The notes under the pieces are model-generated. The model saw only the letters and a program-made list of their open reading frames with translations, was not told where the DNA came from and ran no database searches. From JAEHDI01 sp035455185 (GTDB taxonomy: Bacteria > Acidobacteriota > Terriglobia > Bryobacterales > Bryobacteraceae), in assembly GCA_035455185.1 (NCBI GenBank), contig DATIFQ010000233.1, positions 1 through 24,516 of the forward strand: a DNA stretch of 24,516 nt, written 5' to 3'. Each line of letters opens with the position of its first letter. The first letter of the stretch is position 1. Below are positions 24,091 to 24,516 of this stretch, one piece after another. The translations under genes and the position numbers were made by a program.

Positions 24091-24516
24091 TCAGGACAGC
24101 GCTTGGTCGAGATCTTCGAGGATATCCTCGATGGCCTCGATACCCACCGAAAGGCGCACCAGGTTGTCACGGATGCCCATCCGCTCGCGTTGCTTCGGCG
24201 ACACTTCGCGATGAGAACTCATCGACGGATAGAGAACCATCGTGTGCACATCACCCAGCGACGTGGCCGGTACGATCATCTTCAGGCGCTCCATGAAGGC
24301 GAACACTTCGGCGCGCGCCGCGTCCCGCATCTCGAAACTGACCATCGCTCCGTAAAGCCCTTCCGGGAATAGACGCCGGATCGTTGCCGCGTCAGGGTGG
24401 CCCGGATCGCCCGGAAAATGGACGCGCGCCACGCACGGGTGATCTGCCAGCCGCGCAGCCACGCGACAGGCGTTCGCGCACTGGCGCTCCATCCGAAGGG
24501 GTAGCGTCTTCAGGCC
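24091..24516 (-). CDS. Cys/Met-metabolism PLP-dependent enzyme, C-terminal part, cut by window edge
   Basis: About 141 C-terminal residues of a gamma-family transsulfuration enzyme (cystathionine gamma-synthase, methionine gamma-lyase or O-acetylhomoserine sulfhydrylase type, usually about 380-430 residues). Typical segments: GLKTLPLRMERQCANA at the window edge, VHFPGD, GAMVSFEM, the substrate-binding region LGDVHTMVLYPSMSSHR, and RLSVGIEAIEDILEDL before the stop at 24091. The PLP-binding lysine would lie outside the window. Which reaction it catalyses cannot be decided from this part. The frame is open to base 24516. Confidence 0.88.
   Translation of the reverse strand, partial: GLKTLPLRMERQCANACRVAARLADHPCVARVHFPGDPGHPDAATIRRLFPEGLYGAMVSFEMRDAARAEVFAFMERLKMIVPATSLGDVHTMVLYPSMSSHREVSPKQRERMGIRDNLVRLSVGIEAIEDILEDLDQALS

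Overview
The window reads as bacterial chromosome of high GC content with short intergenic gaps, most likely from an acidobacterium of the Solibacter/Bryobacter type. That placement is inference from the mix of genes: exported sugar-isomerase-like TIM barrels with twin-arginine leaders, an exported ThuA-domain protein, a DUF418 membrane protein, HEAT-repeat proteins and bipartite aconitase-like enzymes. There is no rRNA or other marker gene to prove it. I see no mobile element, CRISPR array, tRNA or rRNA.

Layout. 1-1169 (minus): 3'-truncated 6-phosphogluconate dehydrogenase. 1267-5345 (plus): tilS, ftsH and a HAD phosphatase, the last two overlapping. 5407-7475 (plus): a Tat-exported TIM-barrel isomerase-like protein and a HEAT-repeat protein. 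7490-14558 (minus): a compact histidine operon read as leader peptide hisL, hisI, hisG, hisD, hisC, a HAD phosphatase, hisB, hisH, hisF, hisA. Most junctions are ATGA/GTGA overlaps. 14590-15441 (plus): a divergent exported ThuA-domain protein. 15465-16265 (minus): a methyltransferase. 16317-21790 (plus): an operon-like run of an isocitrate-lyase/PEP-mutase-family lyase, aconitase-type large and small subunits, an isocitrate-dehydrogenase-like enzyme and formate-tetrahydrofolate ligase. It is followed by a Tat-exported hydroxypyruvate-isomerase-like protein (21856-22755). 22756-24006 (minus): a DUF418 membrane protein gene broken by one in-frame TAA. 24091-24516 (minus): the C-terminal part of a Cys/Met-metabolism PLP enzyme, cut by the window edge.

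The strongest new observation is a 23-codon leader ORF at 14540-14469 (minus) with five consecutive His codons. It is followed by mutually exclusive RNA pairings and a perfect intrinsic terminator (stem plus six U) 13 nt before hisI. This has every part of a ribosome-mediated his attenuator. The operon lacks hisE and any classical histidinol-phosphatase; the embedded HAD protein is the natural candidate for the phosphatase.

The second point of interest is the lyase / aconitase / isocitrate-dehydrogenase / formate-THF ligase operon. Its substrate-contact residues do not match the leucine pathway and only partly match the TCA enzymes, so its pathway is open. Several promoters put a good -10 box (often extended, TGn) only 6-9 nt before the start codon, which suggests leaderless mRNAs.
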